The notes beneath the pieces are model-generated. The model was given only the letters and a program-made list of their open reading frames with translations, ran no database searches and was not told where the DNA came from. Below, in pieces: positions 1 through 12,284 of a stretch of 64,000 nucleotides of DNA. The stretch covers positions 182,670,156 through 182,734,155 of the forward strand of contig NC_053395.1 of assembly GCF_905171765.1 (NCBI RefSeq). Direction: 5' to 3'. Origin of the DNA: Bufo bufo. Its lineage: Eukaryota; Chordata; Amphibia; Anura; Bufonidae. The translations under genes and the position numbers were made by a program. How positions within the stretch are numbered: position 1 is the stretch's first letter; every line of letters starts with the position of its first letter.

Positions 1-181
1 ACACACATGCCCTTTTTTCTCTGAATACCCCTTAAAGTGAATGTCCCCTTTCTTACAGCAAGTGTTTTTTAGGTGCAACATTCTGTACAGAGAAATTTCT
101 TTAGATGCCACCGTACACTCAGGATTATCATGCAAATAAAATTATTTTATTGTGACATATCCTCCAATGAATACATAGTAA
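1..181. other. No recognisable feature
   Basis: AT-rich sequence without a convincing open reading frame, repeat boundary or RNA gene. Confidence 0.5.
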
Positions 182-353
182 ATAACGGAAGAATTCCTAT
201 ATTGTGACTCTGTTCCACGGGGGCCCTCGAGAAACTTCCATGAATGACATTCTCCCTACTCATTCCTCCCTACTCTTGTGACTTATGTGACCAAGGTCCA
301 AAGTGACCGAAACGTCAAGACTCGGAGTCACAATATAGGTATTCTTCCGTTAT
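182..353. repeat. Short inverted-repeat insertion carrying a hammerhead-like motif
   Basis: About 29 bp at 182-210 are the reverse complement of 325-353 with one mismatch; each arm contains CTATATTGTGACTC or its near-identical complement. The 115 bp between the arms contain the hammerhead-like motif described separately. The arrangement resembles the two larger palindromic insertions at 44852-45071 and 47362-53672, which carry the same kind of motif. No target duplication was identified, so the borders are those of the arms only. Confidence 0.55.
276..333 (+). ncRNA. Candidate hammerhead-like ribozyme motif (copy A)
   Basis: Seen: GTGACCA at 287-293, an extra A, stem II GGTC (295-298) with loop CAAAGT and GACC (305-308), GAAA at 309-312, then ACGT (312-315) followed by C316. 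Outer stem I can form from TTGTGACT (276-283) and AGTCACAA (326-333), enclosing an asymmetric internal loop. Known: the hammerhead core is CUGANGA, stem II, GAAA, stem III, then NUH. Here positions 3 and 8 are G and C instead of C and G, a compensated change, and stem III is a self-complementary ACGU with a GUC triplet. Inference only; the extra A after position 9 is not canonical. Confidence 0.35.
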
Positions 354-1141
354 GTCCTATGTGCGGTGGTATCTCTCTTCCTATTGTCTACCTGGATTAT
401 ATCCATTCCACTGAGGCACCTCACAAATTGGAGAAACGAGTGCAACCAAATCAATTTACTTCTTAATGACAAAGGTGGTGTAGTATCTATAAAACCTTAA
501 GGCCAATTTATTATTGAAATTAAAAGGCAGGCCTCTGGACTCCATATTCTTGTGAACATTAAACACTTAAAACAGAAAATGCGCAAAAATATCCTAGCGC
601 TTCCTCCCATTTATCTCTGCCTTTCATTTGGCCCCATTTTTCTCATATTACATTTAAAGCTGAGAAATATTTAAAGAAATTGCTCTCTGTGTCCCAGAAG
701 GTCATCCTCATCCCCGCAAATAAAATTATTATGTGATACTGTCATGTGATAAGCTGTAAGACAAGTGGCTGGAGCAAGAGTTTCCCTACCATGTCGTAGT
801 CTGTAGTAGGACAAAAATATTGCTAAGCCCTGCCCCTTGGCTGAGCCCCACACCTTAGTCAACAGATTAACCCCTGTGTTCTCTGCGAGACTATTTGTGT
901 CAAAATCATGCGGAAAGTGCTACAGACTGAGAAACAGTGAAGGCAGCTAAATTTCTTATTTACTTTGTTTGTCTTATTTACCTTATATACTGTACTTTGT
1001 GTATATTTTTGCTAATTATTTTTTGTCCCTACAATACACAAAATTAAAAATGAAAATGAAATTCAAATTTAAAAATGAAAATGAAAAACTGAATCAACAT
1101 TGCTAATAATCTTGGTTAAAAAAAATCATACTGTTCTATGC
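354..1141. other. No recognisable feature
   Basis: AT-rich sequence. Short open frames are present on both strands but none resembles a known protein or shows a sustained coding pattern. Confidence 0.5.
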
Positions 1142-1520
1142 ATACGGGGGGTCATTTATTAAGACCGACATTTTAGATGCCAGTCTTAATAAGGCCCTGT
1201 GCTGGCGGTGGATTCGCCAAAGTTATGTTGAGGTGCCGGCCTCTACATAACTTCGGTGGCTCCACCCCGCTTCTAAATCTACGCCAGCTCCCTTGCTGGC
1301 GTAGATTCAGACCATTTTGTACGCCTAAAATAGGCATAGAAAATGATGAATGAGATGGGCCTACAGGCCTGTGCCCTTTCCACTTCATGCCCACTTTTGT
1401 AGACCTGGGCTGCAGCGCAAACAACCTTTCCGCCACAATCTTCACCAGAAATACGCCTAATATAGGTGTATTTCTGACTGTAAATAACCTCTCAAATGTA
1501 TATGTTGTCCAAAGTCTTTT
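1142..1520. repeat. Dispersed repeat with internal inverted segments
   Basis: The segment is more GC-rich than its flanks and contains self-complementary blocks: a CTACGCCAGC block pairs with a GCTGGCGTAG block around 1281-1307, and TACGCCTAAAATAGGC faces similar ATACGCCTAATATAGG near 1450. The opening resembles a repeat type common in frog genomes (recognised from general familiarity, not a search). A degenerate relative may lie at 14104-14300, which shares the CTGGTGTAGATTT block. No target duplication or ORF supports a class. Confidence 0.4.
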
Positions 1521-4500
1521 CGCCATGGTTACAGACTACAGACAAACCTGTGCGTAGTCTGATCATGAGTTCATGGGTTACTTAATTCGTTCTGCCCCCT
1601 ACTTCTTGCTAACTCATATGAACTGTTTTCAGTGACTTACTATAAAGTTATACAGGTCTGCATAGTAGCTGTAGACTCAGACTTATAATAGTTTTATATT
1701 TGCAAGCTTGTTTTTTTAATGCAATTTGTTGATGCATTGAAACAATATAAAACATGGATGGGTAGGTGAACTGAGGGACTATGAAACGTTTTGTGGAGAA
1801 ACATCTGGCTAGGAGATATAATGGACTGCAGTGCCAAAGGTTGTGTGCCTGCACGAAATCTGCAACAGCCATGTGGTATGTAATATTTTTTTGTATTAAG
1901 TTGACCATAAGAGTCATTCGTTTAATCATGTTGCTGATGTGGCCTAGCTTCTATCAAAAGCCTTGATATACCAAAAGATGGAATATAGATTAAATAGAAG
2001 AGATGGCGGCCCCATAGAAAAAATCTCAAAATGGGCCTGTATTATGGAGCCAGGTTTCTCCACAAAGAAGAGAAAGTCCTAACTTTTGGTTTTCTTTTCA
2101 ATGACTATTTGGTCAATCCTGTCTCCGTTTATTCCAATGATGCCGTTTCTCCAGAGAGGGAAGTCCTAGACATGTTCTTACCACTCAGTAGAAAAAAGGC
2201 ATGGGTCCAACCAAAGCTGCACCCCTCTCACCATGCGCCGTATAGCTGCTGCATTGTCTGTGCCTACTGTATGTGAATGCCCTTAATTAGTATAATTAAG
2301 TACAATGATGATTTTGCTGCATACCAACTATGTGACGACCATTAGATTTTCTATACATGAATGCAATTACAGTGCTTCTCTCCTGGAATTGCTAAAGCGT
2401 GCAACAAATGACCTCAAGGATTATAAGAATAAATAGATGACAAATGCAGAAGCTCTCAATGATGTACAATACGCTATATTAATCCCCAATTTGTTAACCT
2501 TATTGAACAACAGATTTCCATGAAAATAAATAGCCTTTTCTCTTCGTTGAATACATTCCTCAAATATTTTTTGACATCTATATCTCCGGTAGCTAAATAA
2601 AAGAGAATTACGAATATGAAATATTATTTTTCTACCGCCTCCAAAAGCAATATAAATGTTTCCAAAGGATTTAATGTAATGATAGAACACACCATCATGG
2701 AGGATAAAATTAAAATGACCTTTTAAAAACATTTCCATCTATTGATTTCAGCTGACTTTTTTTTCTTCCAAAGAATGTTCAGAGAGTTTGTGAAAATACC
2801 ACCGTGTACCGTAACGCAAGCCCAAACAATTACTATTTGCCGGTGTGTCAACACGGAAAGATTGAATAAGCTTCACCTAAGTGAAAAAAAAAATAGAGAT
2901 AAAAAAAAAAACTCTAGTCTGGTTTCAAAAGACGGAGAAAAACAAGAGCTTCCTATTAAAGTGCATTTTAGGTACTTGACATGACGCATCTAGTCAGACG
3001 TAAATAATGACAGACGGAAACTATCATGAGAGCTCTGAAGCATCAACGTGCGGCCATCATTTTGCTTCCAAGCCTGCATTGCTAGCAGGTTTCAGCCTCA
3101 TGGGCTGAGAGATCATTTAAAAAGCAAATTCTAATCATTCTACCCACTGTAACAGTCAGCTGAATTGGCATCCAGCTTGCAAGCATTGGGTGAGAAAGAC
3201 AACACAGTGGTTGCCTCCAGATATCATAGATTTGCATGATACTTTTATATTTTATCACACTCCTCTTCTGTGTCTACATAGTATGCTTCAGTGGGGAAAA
3301 GCTATACTACTATACTAGTTTTCCTTCAACATTTTACCTTAAAAATTCAGTATTGTATCAGAGGTGATGCCGCTCTTCTGGCCCAGAGGCTCAAAATCTG
3401 GATTGGTTTCAAATAAACACATTTACATGGCTTCTCTAATGAATGTAGAATGACAGCACAATTTTGCCCTTGTAGCTTGTAAAAGAAAAAAAAAAATCTC
3501 TGTTAAATAGATTCTGTTAGCCAGGCCCTGTATAAAAGCACTTACGCGTTTATTTGTTAAGGCAGTGACTTTCTCGTATACTGCTGGGAACTGATGTGCA
3601 ATAACATAATAGCATTATCACTTAGCAAATAAACCAGTAGCTTTTCTTGAGCTCAATTAAGGGACAAGGGCTCTTCGAGAAAAAGAGAACACAAATAGAG
3701 GGCACTTGATCAAAAAGCTAAGTGTTCCATTTGTTAAAGGTCCATCCTATTGAACTGCCGGTTATTCATTGTGTGTTGTTTTGTTCTCTCTCCCTTACTC
3801 CATTTATCCTGATTTCCAATTGCTATCTAGGAAAAAAAAATATGTGCTCATATGGGGTTATTTACCTGCCAACTTCGAATATGCTGAAACACTTATCAGC
3901 AAATCAATTGCCTTTGATTGGTCTTTTGGTGTTTGCCAATGAAACTGAATGCCGTGAAGGTCATTGAGATTTATGTTATTTACCAGGACCATGAAGCACA
4001 TCATTAAGAATCTTAACATGGGAGGTATTTGCGACCGCTCTCAGTATAAATCCAAGAGTTAAAAACTTTAGGATAGTGGGCAGTGCCATTCAACTAATTC
4101 TTTTTTACCCTTGCAGCCAACTCTAGATCCTTTGAGGATATCCCAGGAACAGACTAAAATGACAGATTCTGGCCTAGGGTGCAGCAATAGAAGGAGCAGA
4201 TGTTGCAGTCTTATTTGGTCCTGAGGATGTGCAAAGACCACCCTACCGCTTAAGAAGACATCGGTATTATAAATGGTACATGGTAGGTGGGGGGTTACAA
4301 GTTTTCAATGGCACCCTGGAGTTTTCTGTCTTGGGTGCATTTGTCAGTATGACACATGAAAAGCTACCAAATTTTGATGTGGATGAAAAAAATGAAATAA
4401 TCTATGTAAAATTGGAGAAACCAAGCTTAAATAAAAATGAAAGAGTGCACAATTCATTGTCTGCGTCTTACAATGCTGTTCTAACACCTCTCCAGAGCAG

Positions 4501-6189
4501 TTTCCTCACACCTAATAGCTTTAGTCACGCAAATGCAATCAACATCTTACCTTCCTGTCTGAAGCATGAGTCACCAGTATTTAATGCCAAAGATTTCTCA
4601 TACAAGCCATTCAAATGAGAAAGCCGGTTGGCTGACTAACAAAAAGTCTTCAAGAATGAAAAAGAAAATTTAACAAGTCCAGTTGCTCTGGCTTATTACT
4701 ACTGATATACCATGACCTGGATGAATGAGAACCTTCACAGACACAGAACCAAGTTGAATCTTTTATTACTTATTTTCATTTAAGGGCTTGTGCACATAGT
4801 AGAGCCATGCGCAGGAAGATGTATGATGGTACATGGAGTCACTGTAGATTCATCATTCAGAGCCACAGGGACTTCCTGTGCTGCCATATGGGGCACTATA
4901 CGGTGCCGTCTTATGAAGCTATTCCATAGCATGGCTTCTTAGGTAGAATAGCTTTGTAATGTGGCATTTGATAGATGATGCCACAACTTGGAGATTGTTC
5001 AAAGCTATTATGACCAAGTGGATGAGGCTGTAGTAAGTTTTAATATTTTCGCCCTTCATTAGAAACCCTATGCTTCGTTTCCCTGTTTCTTCATGAATTA
5101 ATATTACCGGAGATTAGAAAATTCCTTATGAGATCAAAACATTTAATTCAGGTACTGTAAGGTTGATTTCCCCCTGGCATAAGTGAAAAATGTTCTATTT
5201 GATTTTAAATTTAAACTTAATAAATAGCTAATTTAAAACTGTGTTCTATATGCAAAGAAATAATCTCACGACATTCGTTCTAAAACGTTCCATTTATTCT
5301 TGTGCGCTTAATTATTGCAGGGAAACTGTGAGCAATTTGTTTTTTAACACTGTCTGATTTCTGAGAATGGTTATTAAATATTAAATGGATGCATAATTCA
5401 GGCAATTAAGAAAGTAATCACACAAAGTAATGTAATGGAAGTTAATTATTACTGCATAAGCAAATAGTTCATTAATGCTAGTAGTTGCTATGGCTGCATT
5501 CTTAATACATACAGAGTTGAAACATAAATCCTTGGTGTATTGCAAGAGGTAGTGATACTGGAAAGCTTAGCAATGCAGCAAGACTGGAAAGCCTGATGAG
5601 GAAAAAAATAAGGTTATGTTGACCTTTGACTTGTGGAAATAAAGTGGGATCATTGTTGCATGAGAATGAATTATAGCTGCTACATGAGTATCCTAGATGT
5701 CTATAATCTTTTCTGTTTGTAGTGCAAACCCATGGCTTAATTCAAGCTAGGAGTAAGGGAATTGAGCTTGTTAAATAAAAAATCAGCAATCCATCTTCTG
5801 CTTTTAAAAGTCCAACCCAACTGACTGTTACTTTTAAAGGAGAAGCTATAAAATGAGGATTATTCAGACACAGATAAATGTGTAAAAACGTACACATAGG
5901 TTCTGTGAAATAATATATTTTGTATGCACTCACTTCACTATTCTCTGGAAAAATCCATGTAATACCTGGATATTGTTATACCGACGGTTCATGCCCACCT
6001 CCACCCCTCACTCCTTCCGTTGAGCATGGCTGTAGAAATTCTCATGCAGTCCTCTGCTGCATGGTTCCAGCAGTTTGGGCCTGGCAGCTACCTCCTAATT
6101 ATTCCCAGGCCATGGCCTACTACCTTCTTCTGTGTCTTCCTCTGTTCATAGGGTGTGTGCTCATTCTCTTCAGCTCTTAAAGGGCAAGT
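1521..6189. other. Long stretch without supportable genes
   Basis: Mostly AT-rich, apparently unique sequence. The longest open frame (4229-4618, plus strand, 129 codons) has no recognisable domain, signal peptide or repeat and no supporting splice or promoter context, so it is not called. The stretch could be intergenic or intronic; no exon was recognised. Confidence 0.5.
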
Positions 6190-6480
6190 TCATGCACACC
6201 TTAATCTGTGCCAGCCTATGGCACCCTCATTTGTGAGAAGGTGCCTGAGCAATAGGTTCTAGTTATCTAAATTCCTGCAAATGTGTGTTACTGTCTCGTT
6301 TGCCTGCCTCTTTCCAGATTTGACTCTTCGCTACCTGCCCTGACATCTGCCTGTTCATTGTTATGACCCTGTGCTGCCCATCTTGACATTTGGACTGTTT
6401 TGTGGATTGCTCATATGCTGCCTGCTCTGATCTCAGCTTTGCCTGAAACCTTGGTGCTCCATGCCAGTGTCTCTTGATAT
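6190..6480 (+). repeat. LTR-like dispersed repeat (copy 1)
   Basis: A pyrimidine-rich block with repeated CCTGCC/CTGACC words, a GAAGGTGCCTGAGCAATAGG segment near 6237, and TTTGCCTGAAACCTTGGTGC near 6435. The block at 15800-16140 has the same words in the same order. The composition suggests a degenerate LTR fragment. No TG...CA ends or target duplication were found, so the class is uncertain. Confidence 0.4.
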
Positions 6481-6830
6481 ATGTTTGTCAGCAGCCTCAT
6501 TTTTGGGACACCTACTTTGTCCTAGGGAGGGAGCAAGACTAGAGCATATTAGGGCCAGTGCACTAGGACCAGCACCATTCCCTACTTATCATCTAGGTAA
6601 CATACATAGTAACATAGTTTATAAGGCTGAAAAAAAACATCTGTCCATCAGCCTGTTATCATGCAAGTTGATCCAGAGGAAGGCAAAAAACAAACAAACT
6701 GTGAGGTAGAAGCCAATTTTCCCCACTTTAGGGGGAAAAAAAATCCTTCCTGACTCCAATCAGGCAATCAGAATAACTCCCTGGATCAACGACCCATCTC
6801 TAATAACTATCACCTATAATATTACACTTC

Positions 6831-6847
6831 AGAAATACATCCAGGCC
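6831..6847 (+). repeat. Target-site duplication, left copy (L1-like element)
   Basis: The 17-bp word agaaatacatccaggcc occurs here and again at 12617-12633, flanking the L1-like LINE exactly. Removing one copy and the element restores a continuous CR1-like sequence. Confidence 0.95.
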
Positions 6848-6947
6848 GGGGGGCGGAGCTTGCGCCGGATGAAGATGGTCGCATAGCTCTGAGCTCTGTG
6901 TAGAGATCGTCCCTAACGTCAGCTAATATCAGCTTTCTGAGGCGAAG

Positions 6948-8033
6948 ATGGTCAAGATCGGGAACGCCAAGCATGGTGACACTCCTGCTCCCTCCAAAAA
7001 CCAAATCGCTGGAGGTGACATGGAGAAATTCTTAAAGAAAGCTGCCGCAACAGTAGCAGCCAGAGAGCCCAAGATGGCGCCGACGCCGCAAGCCAAGTCA
7101 CAGAAGCGCGCCCCGGCACAATCAGAAGGGGAAAGCGATTCGGATGATGCGCATACCAGCTCTGACCTCCCGGTCACAAGAAAATATCTCGACCGCGCTC
7201 TGAGCAGAATAATGGAGCCGATTCTTGCAGAATTGTCAGCATGCAGGAACGAGGTGAGGCATATTGGGGACCGTGTAGAAAACCTGGAGTCACACCAAGC
7301 AGAGATGTTAAACCACCAGTCTGCAGTGACAGATTCTTTTCGCCGCTGTGCCTTATACTTAAACGACCTACACAGCTCGCTAGAAGACCAGGAAAACAGG
7401 GGGCGCCGAAATAATTTGAGATTCAGGGGTGTACCAGAATCGGTCTCCCCTTGAGACGTTCCGACCTCCATTATTGAAATATGCGGGATTCTATTGGGCC
7501 CTAACTTCCCTCAAGATATAATCATAGAAAGGGCACACAGAGCCCTCAGGCCTAAACCCAAGCCGGCTGAACCTCCCAGGGACATCATTTGTAGGTTCCT
7601 TAACTTCCAAGTGAAAACTGTCATTTTGGAGGCAGCAAGAAATCACCCGGATATAACATATGAAGATTCTAAAATCGACATATATCAAGATCTAGCCCCC
7701 TCAACTCTGAAGAAGCGTAGATCCCTCAAGCCGTTGACAGATTGGCTACGCTCCAAGAAAGTTTTATATCGCTGGTCTTACCCCTTTGGCCTAACCTTCT
7801 CATATGCGGGCAAAAGGGCCAACATATCATCATTCACAGATCTCGCATCTACCTTTGAGCTTCTAAATATACCGCCATTGCCGATTGAAAATTGGGAACT
7901 CTTTCAGGACCTAGGTGCTCTGCCAGATATCCCCAAAGTAGCTCCATTCGAATTACCACGTACGCCGAAGTCCTCCAGATCTAAGAAAAGAGGTCTCCAG
8001 CTTACCCCAAGAAGTCTTTCACAAGAGCAGTAA
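6948..8033 (+). pseudogene. L1-like ORF1 protein (one in-frame stop)
   Basis: ORF1p is an RNA-binding chaperone that packages LINE RNA into a cytoplasmic ribonucleoprotein. The frame is 361 codons long and interrupted only by TGA at 7452-7454. Residues about 1-75 are basic and low-complexity. A heptad-like segment follows at about 85-130 (the coiled coil for trimerisation). Then ENRGRRNNLRFRGVPE, the hallmark start of the L1 RRM domain, begins at about residue 147. A C-terminal domain containing FLNFQVKTVILEAARN continues to a basic tail. The start at 6948 is the first in-frame ATG after the 5' UTR. The TGA sits in SVSP-stop-DVPTS, where arginine is usual, consistent with CGA to TGA. The order coiled coil, RRM, CTD matches the Transposase_22 family. 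Confidence 0.88.
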
Positions 8034-8489
8034 AAATACTTTTTTGGTATATAATATGGTAGCCTTATGTTATGCTAATAACCAAAGCCGCCACTCATAT
8101 ATTGTTCAGTATATGTGTCATTGCTGTTTGTATGTTTTCTGACAGCCTGCTCACAAGTCTTTTGATGTTCTTTTCCATCTTTGCCTTATTACTGCCCTCT
8201 TACGGGCGTTACACGATCTCCCAACTGGTCTACAGACCAATTAACCCCCTCCTGATTACGACAAATTACAATTTGTCTATGCTTGTTCTTACTGTTGGTT
8301 TAACAAGTTATGCTCTGTTCTTTTTCCCTACCCCTAACTCAAGGTATATGTCTCTTTCATTGAATTGGAGTGACTCCTACCCACGCATAATCACCATGAT
8401 ACATGTGACAGAAGACCATAGTGAACCTGACATTTCTTCTGGAGAGAGACCACAACAGCTTCAAGGTAACTTCACACACAATACAAATA
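8034..8489 (+). other. L1 inter-ORF region with a hydrophobic small frame
   Basis: The 456 bp between ORF1 and ORF2 contain a 141-codon open frame (8072-8497). It is rich in I, L, V and F and includes membrane-like stretches such as VIAVCMFSDSLLTSLLMFF. It overlaps the start of ORF2 in another frame. No family is recognised and coding is not claimed; it may be an untranslated spacer that is open by chance. Confidence 0.35.
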
Positions 8490-11400
8490 ATGGCTGACTT
8501 GTCAGTAGCCTCTTACAATGTCAAGGGTTTTCACTCCCCTTCCAAACGGAGCCAAATCTTTGCCATTCTAAGAAAAGCCGGGGCTGGTGTGGTTTTTCTT
8601 CAGGAGACACACTTCCGCTTCAACCGATATCCAGATATGCAGTTCTCCCATTTCTCCAACTGGTACCATTGTGGGAGCAGTTCCTCAGCCTCTAGCGGGG
8701 TTAGTATTGGGCTGCAGAGGAGAATCCCTTTCAAACTAATCAGCCAAAGTTTGGACCCAGAAGGCAGGTATATATTACTCAAGGGTACAATAGGGCCACA
8801 AACGTATACTTTCGTTAACTTATATGCCCCCAATTCCAACCAATCACGTTGGTTTTCTGAAGTTTTGCCTATTATTGAGTCATTTAAGGAGGGTATAGTG
8901 ATCGCTGGAGGAGACTTAAATGTGGCTCTTGTTCCTCAACTAGATACCTCCTCCCATAAATCATCTCACTCCAGAAAGACACTTAAAGCTATCAAAAATA
9001 CTCTTTGGGATCTGCATCTGATTGACGTCTGGCGATCCTTCCACCCAAGTACTGTAGATTTCACTTTTTTCTCACCTACACATAAAACCTACCACAGACT
9101 AGATTACTTGTTTATCTCCAAAGAACACATACACCTTTGCAGAGAAGCTACCATTGGTGCTATTCATTTATCAGACCATTCCCCAATATATATTACAGTA
9201 TTGGCCCCAAACGAAACACCCTCGAGTTTCAACTGGCGACTAAATGAGACCCTTCTGGGATATCAAGATTCGGTTGAGCGGATCTCCAAACACCTAAAAG
9301 AGTACTTCTCCCTAAATAAAAGCTCTGATATATCTGCTAACACCCTCTGGGATGCCCATAAACCAGTTATTAGAGGACAATTTATTAACATTGGCACATA
9401 CCAAAAAAGAGAGAGGGAAAGAGAAATAGATGACACACTAAAAAATATCCAGACGCTAGAATCTCTCCACAAAGCCAATCCCTCTGACACTCAACTCAAA
9501 AAGTTATCAGAATATAGGGCCAAATTTAGATCACTTTTGGCTAATAGATCAGCTAAATACTACATGAGCTTCCAACACAAATTCTTCGCACACGGGGATA
9601 AGGCTACCAAGTTCGTAATGAACAAGATCAAAGGGAGGAGGTCCACTAATTATGTCCACCAACTATCCTCACAAGATGGCACTCCTATTTTCGCGGTCAA
9701 GCAAATTGCTGCCCAATTCCGCTCGTTTTATAACGATCTATATAATCTCCCTTCTACTCTTGATCCAAGAATCCATGTCCCATCCATATCTTCCTTTTTG
9801 GAAACCGCGAAACTTCCCAGTATTGACTTGGAACAGAAGTCAATTCTTTCAGCACCTTTTTCCCTAAACGAATTAAAGAAAGCTATGAATCAAATGCCGA
9901 CAGGCAAAAGTTCGGGTCCTGATGGCCTTCCTCTAGCATACTACAAAACGTTTCAAGAAATCCTTCTTCCTCATCTTTTAGAAGTTTGTAATCAGACACT
10001 TAAGGGAACCCCCCTTTCAAGAGACATGACGGCAGCCCATATAACTCTCATCCCCAAAGAAGGGAAAGACGCTAAATTATGCTCCAATTACAGGCCCATT
10101 TCCCTCCTAAACATAGACCTAAAACTCCTGGCCAAGATGTTAGCTAATAGATTAGCCATTCTCCTGCCTCAACTCGTCCATGGGGATCAGGTGGGTTTCG
10201 TCCGTAGCAGAGAAGGCAAGGATAATACCACGAGGGTGATTAATGTTCTTTGTCATGCTAAAAAGATTTCCTCTCCCTTGCTTTTACTCAGTACAGATGC
10301 TGAGAAAGCATTTGACAGGGTCAACTGGTCATATCTAAAACAAGTGCTACATGGATTCGGCCTACCTGATCCCTACATTAAAGCAGTTTTTTCAATGTAT
10401 GAACAAGCTACAGCTTCAGTTCTAGTTAATGGTACTATATCCCCCTCCTTTGCTATTAGAAATGGGACTCGGCAGGGTTGCCCCCTCTCGCCTCTCCTAT
10501 TTATACTAGCTCTTGAACCGCTTTTAGCAAATATAAGATTGGACCAGGAGGTGATGGGTCTATGTTTGGGAGGCAGGGAACAGAAAATTGCAGCTTTCGC
10601 GGACGATGTTCTTATAATGACGACCAATCCAAAAGCGTCTCTACCCCGAATTCAGTCCCACCTAAATACATACAGCATATTGTCAGATTTTAAAATTAAC
10701 GCGAATAAATCGCTGGTCCTATGCTCAGGTATTTCTCAGGCAACCAAAGATCATTTAATGTTGGAATCTCCATATAATTGGTCTTCTCCCAATATCACAT
10801 ATCTAGGGGTCAAAATTAGTCCACATGTCACGGAACTCTTTTCTCTTAACTATATCCCCTTAAGAAAATCTATTATAGAGGCGATTGATAATCTGGCCAG
10901 ATCTAACCCAACACTGTCTTGGTTCGGTCGAAAGAACCTTCTTTCATCCTTAATACTTCCCAAACTTACCTACTTACAGCAAGTCTTACCTATTCCCGTC
11001 CCCAAGTGTTATTATAATTCCATTATGAAAAAATTTAGGTCTTTCATTTGGAATGGAAAGAAGGCGAGACTCTCTACTTCTCTCCTCACTAAGCCTAGGC
11101 AAGCGGGAGGAATAGGCCTACCAAACCCGGAGCTATACGGGAGGGCCATTCTCTTCTCACGCTTATTGGCATGGATGAGCGCTTCTCCGCCTTCAGCTGT
11201 GGTTCAGATAGAGCTTGATATACTGAATAGACCAGCTAGAGCGCTTCTCTTGGGTCAGGAGACGGTCTTTACTGGCCATATGTCCCCTTATCCAATCGTT
11301 CGGGCTGTACTGGAGACGTGGAGGTGGCTATCATCCACACATTGTTCTATCCCATTCCCCTCGCCCACTCTAACTGTAAAAGATGTATTAAGCACGGCCC

Positions 11401-12284
11401 CTTCTGCGTGAAGAGACTCTACTTCAATAGGTCTGATGTCTTCTTTAACACCAATAATATCTTTAGCTCTCCCTAATGGGGATTGGATGGACTTAAGAGA
11501 CACAAATACCCTACTTAACCCCCATCCACGAGATTTTCTATCTGTTTCTTATCTCAGGGTCTACATAAAACAACACGTCAAGGTGGGTGATCTTCTTCGC
11601 CCACTAGTTTGGCTGGAAGCTTTGATATTACAACAAACACTGCCCAGAAAACTCATATCACGGCTATACAGTAAACTGCGTCTACCTCCTATGGTAGCCA
11701 AACCATCCTTCATTATGCAATGGGAATCTGATCTCAATACCACACTTCCTCATGAATCCCTACATAAATTACTAGAACTCCCCCATGGTGCCTCCCGCTG
11801 TGTCAGAAACCGGGAAAACAGGTACAAAATCCTTACAAGATGGTACAATACACCAGACAAGATAGCGAGATTTGCTGGTTCTGCTTCTGATACGTGCTGG
11901 AGGTGCCTTGGAGAGAGAGGAACTTTCCTCCATATATGGTGGACCTGCCCACTTATTCAGAAATGGTGGAGTGAAGTTTTTTCTATGGCTAATGACGTCT
12001 GTGGAACAATGATTCAGCCCTCCCCGCAAATTGCCTTACTCTCACTTTATCAAGAGAGAGTGAATGCTAAACCACCATTTGTATTTACACAGATGATTCT
12101 GGCAGCACGCCTCCAACTTCCTAAATTCTGGCTACAGACTACTGTACCAACCCTGGATCAATGGATCCAAAAAATTGACCAGATCCATAGATTTGAGGAA
12201 TTATCCTCCTGGGAATCCCGCACGCATCTGACTTTCCTCAAGAAATGGTCAATGTGGCTCAAATATAGATCCCCCAAACCATGA
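8490..12284 (+). pseudogene. L1-like ORF2: endonuclease and reverse transcriptase (one in-frame stop)
   Basis: ORF2p nicks the target DNA and copies the LINE RNA at the nick. The proposed start is MADLSVASYNVKGF at 8490; an in-frame ATG at 8421 lies upstream. Residues 1-240 are an APE-type endonuclease with ASYNVKG, FLQETHF, GGDLNV, LDYLFIS and LSDHSPI. The reverse transcriptase has GKSSGPDGLPLAYYK, an ITLIPKEGKD segment, STDAEKAFDRVNW, NGTRQGCPLSPLLF and the catalytic FADDVLIM. The C-terminal cysteine motif CWRCLGERGTFLHIWWTC lies near 11894-11950. A single TGA at 11409-11411 splits the frame and could derive from CGA. About 1264 codons is normal for an L1 ORF2. It carries no C-terminal RNase H. 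Confidence 0.93.

Noticed and set aside
4229..4618. Possible 129-codon gene
   Set aside because: No domain, no repeat support, no convincing splice or promoter context; a frame of this size is expected by chance in this much sequence.
6929..7471. 180-codon minus-strand frame over L1 ORF1
   Set aside because: Antisense shadow of ORF1, which has clear family motifs on the plus strand.
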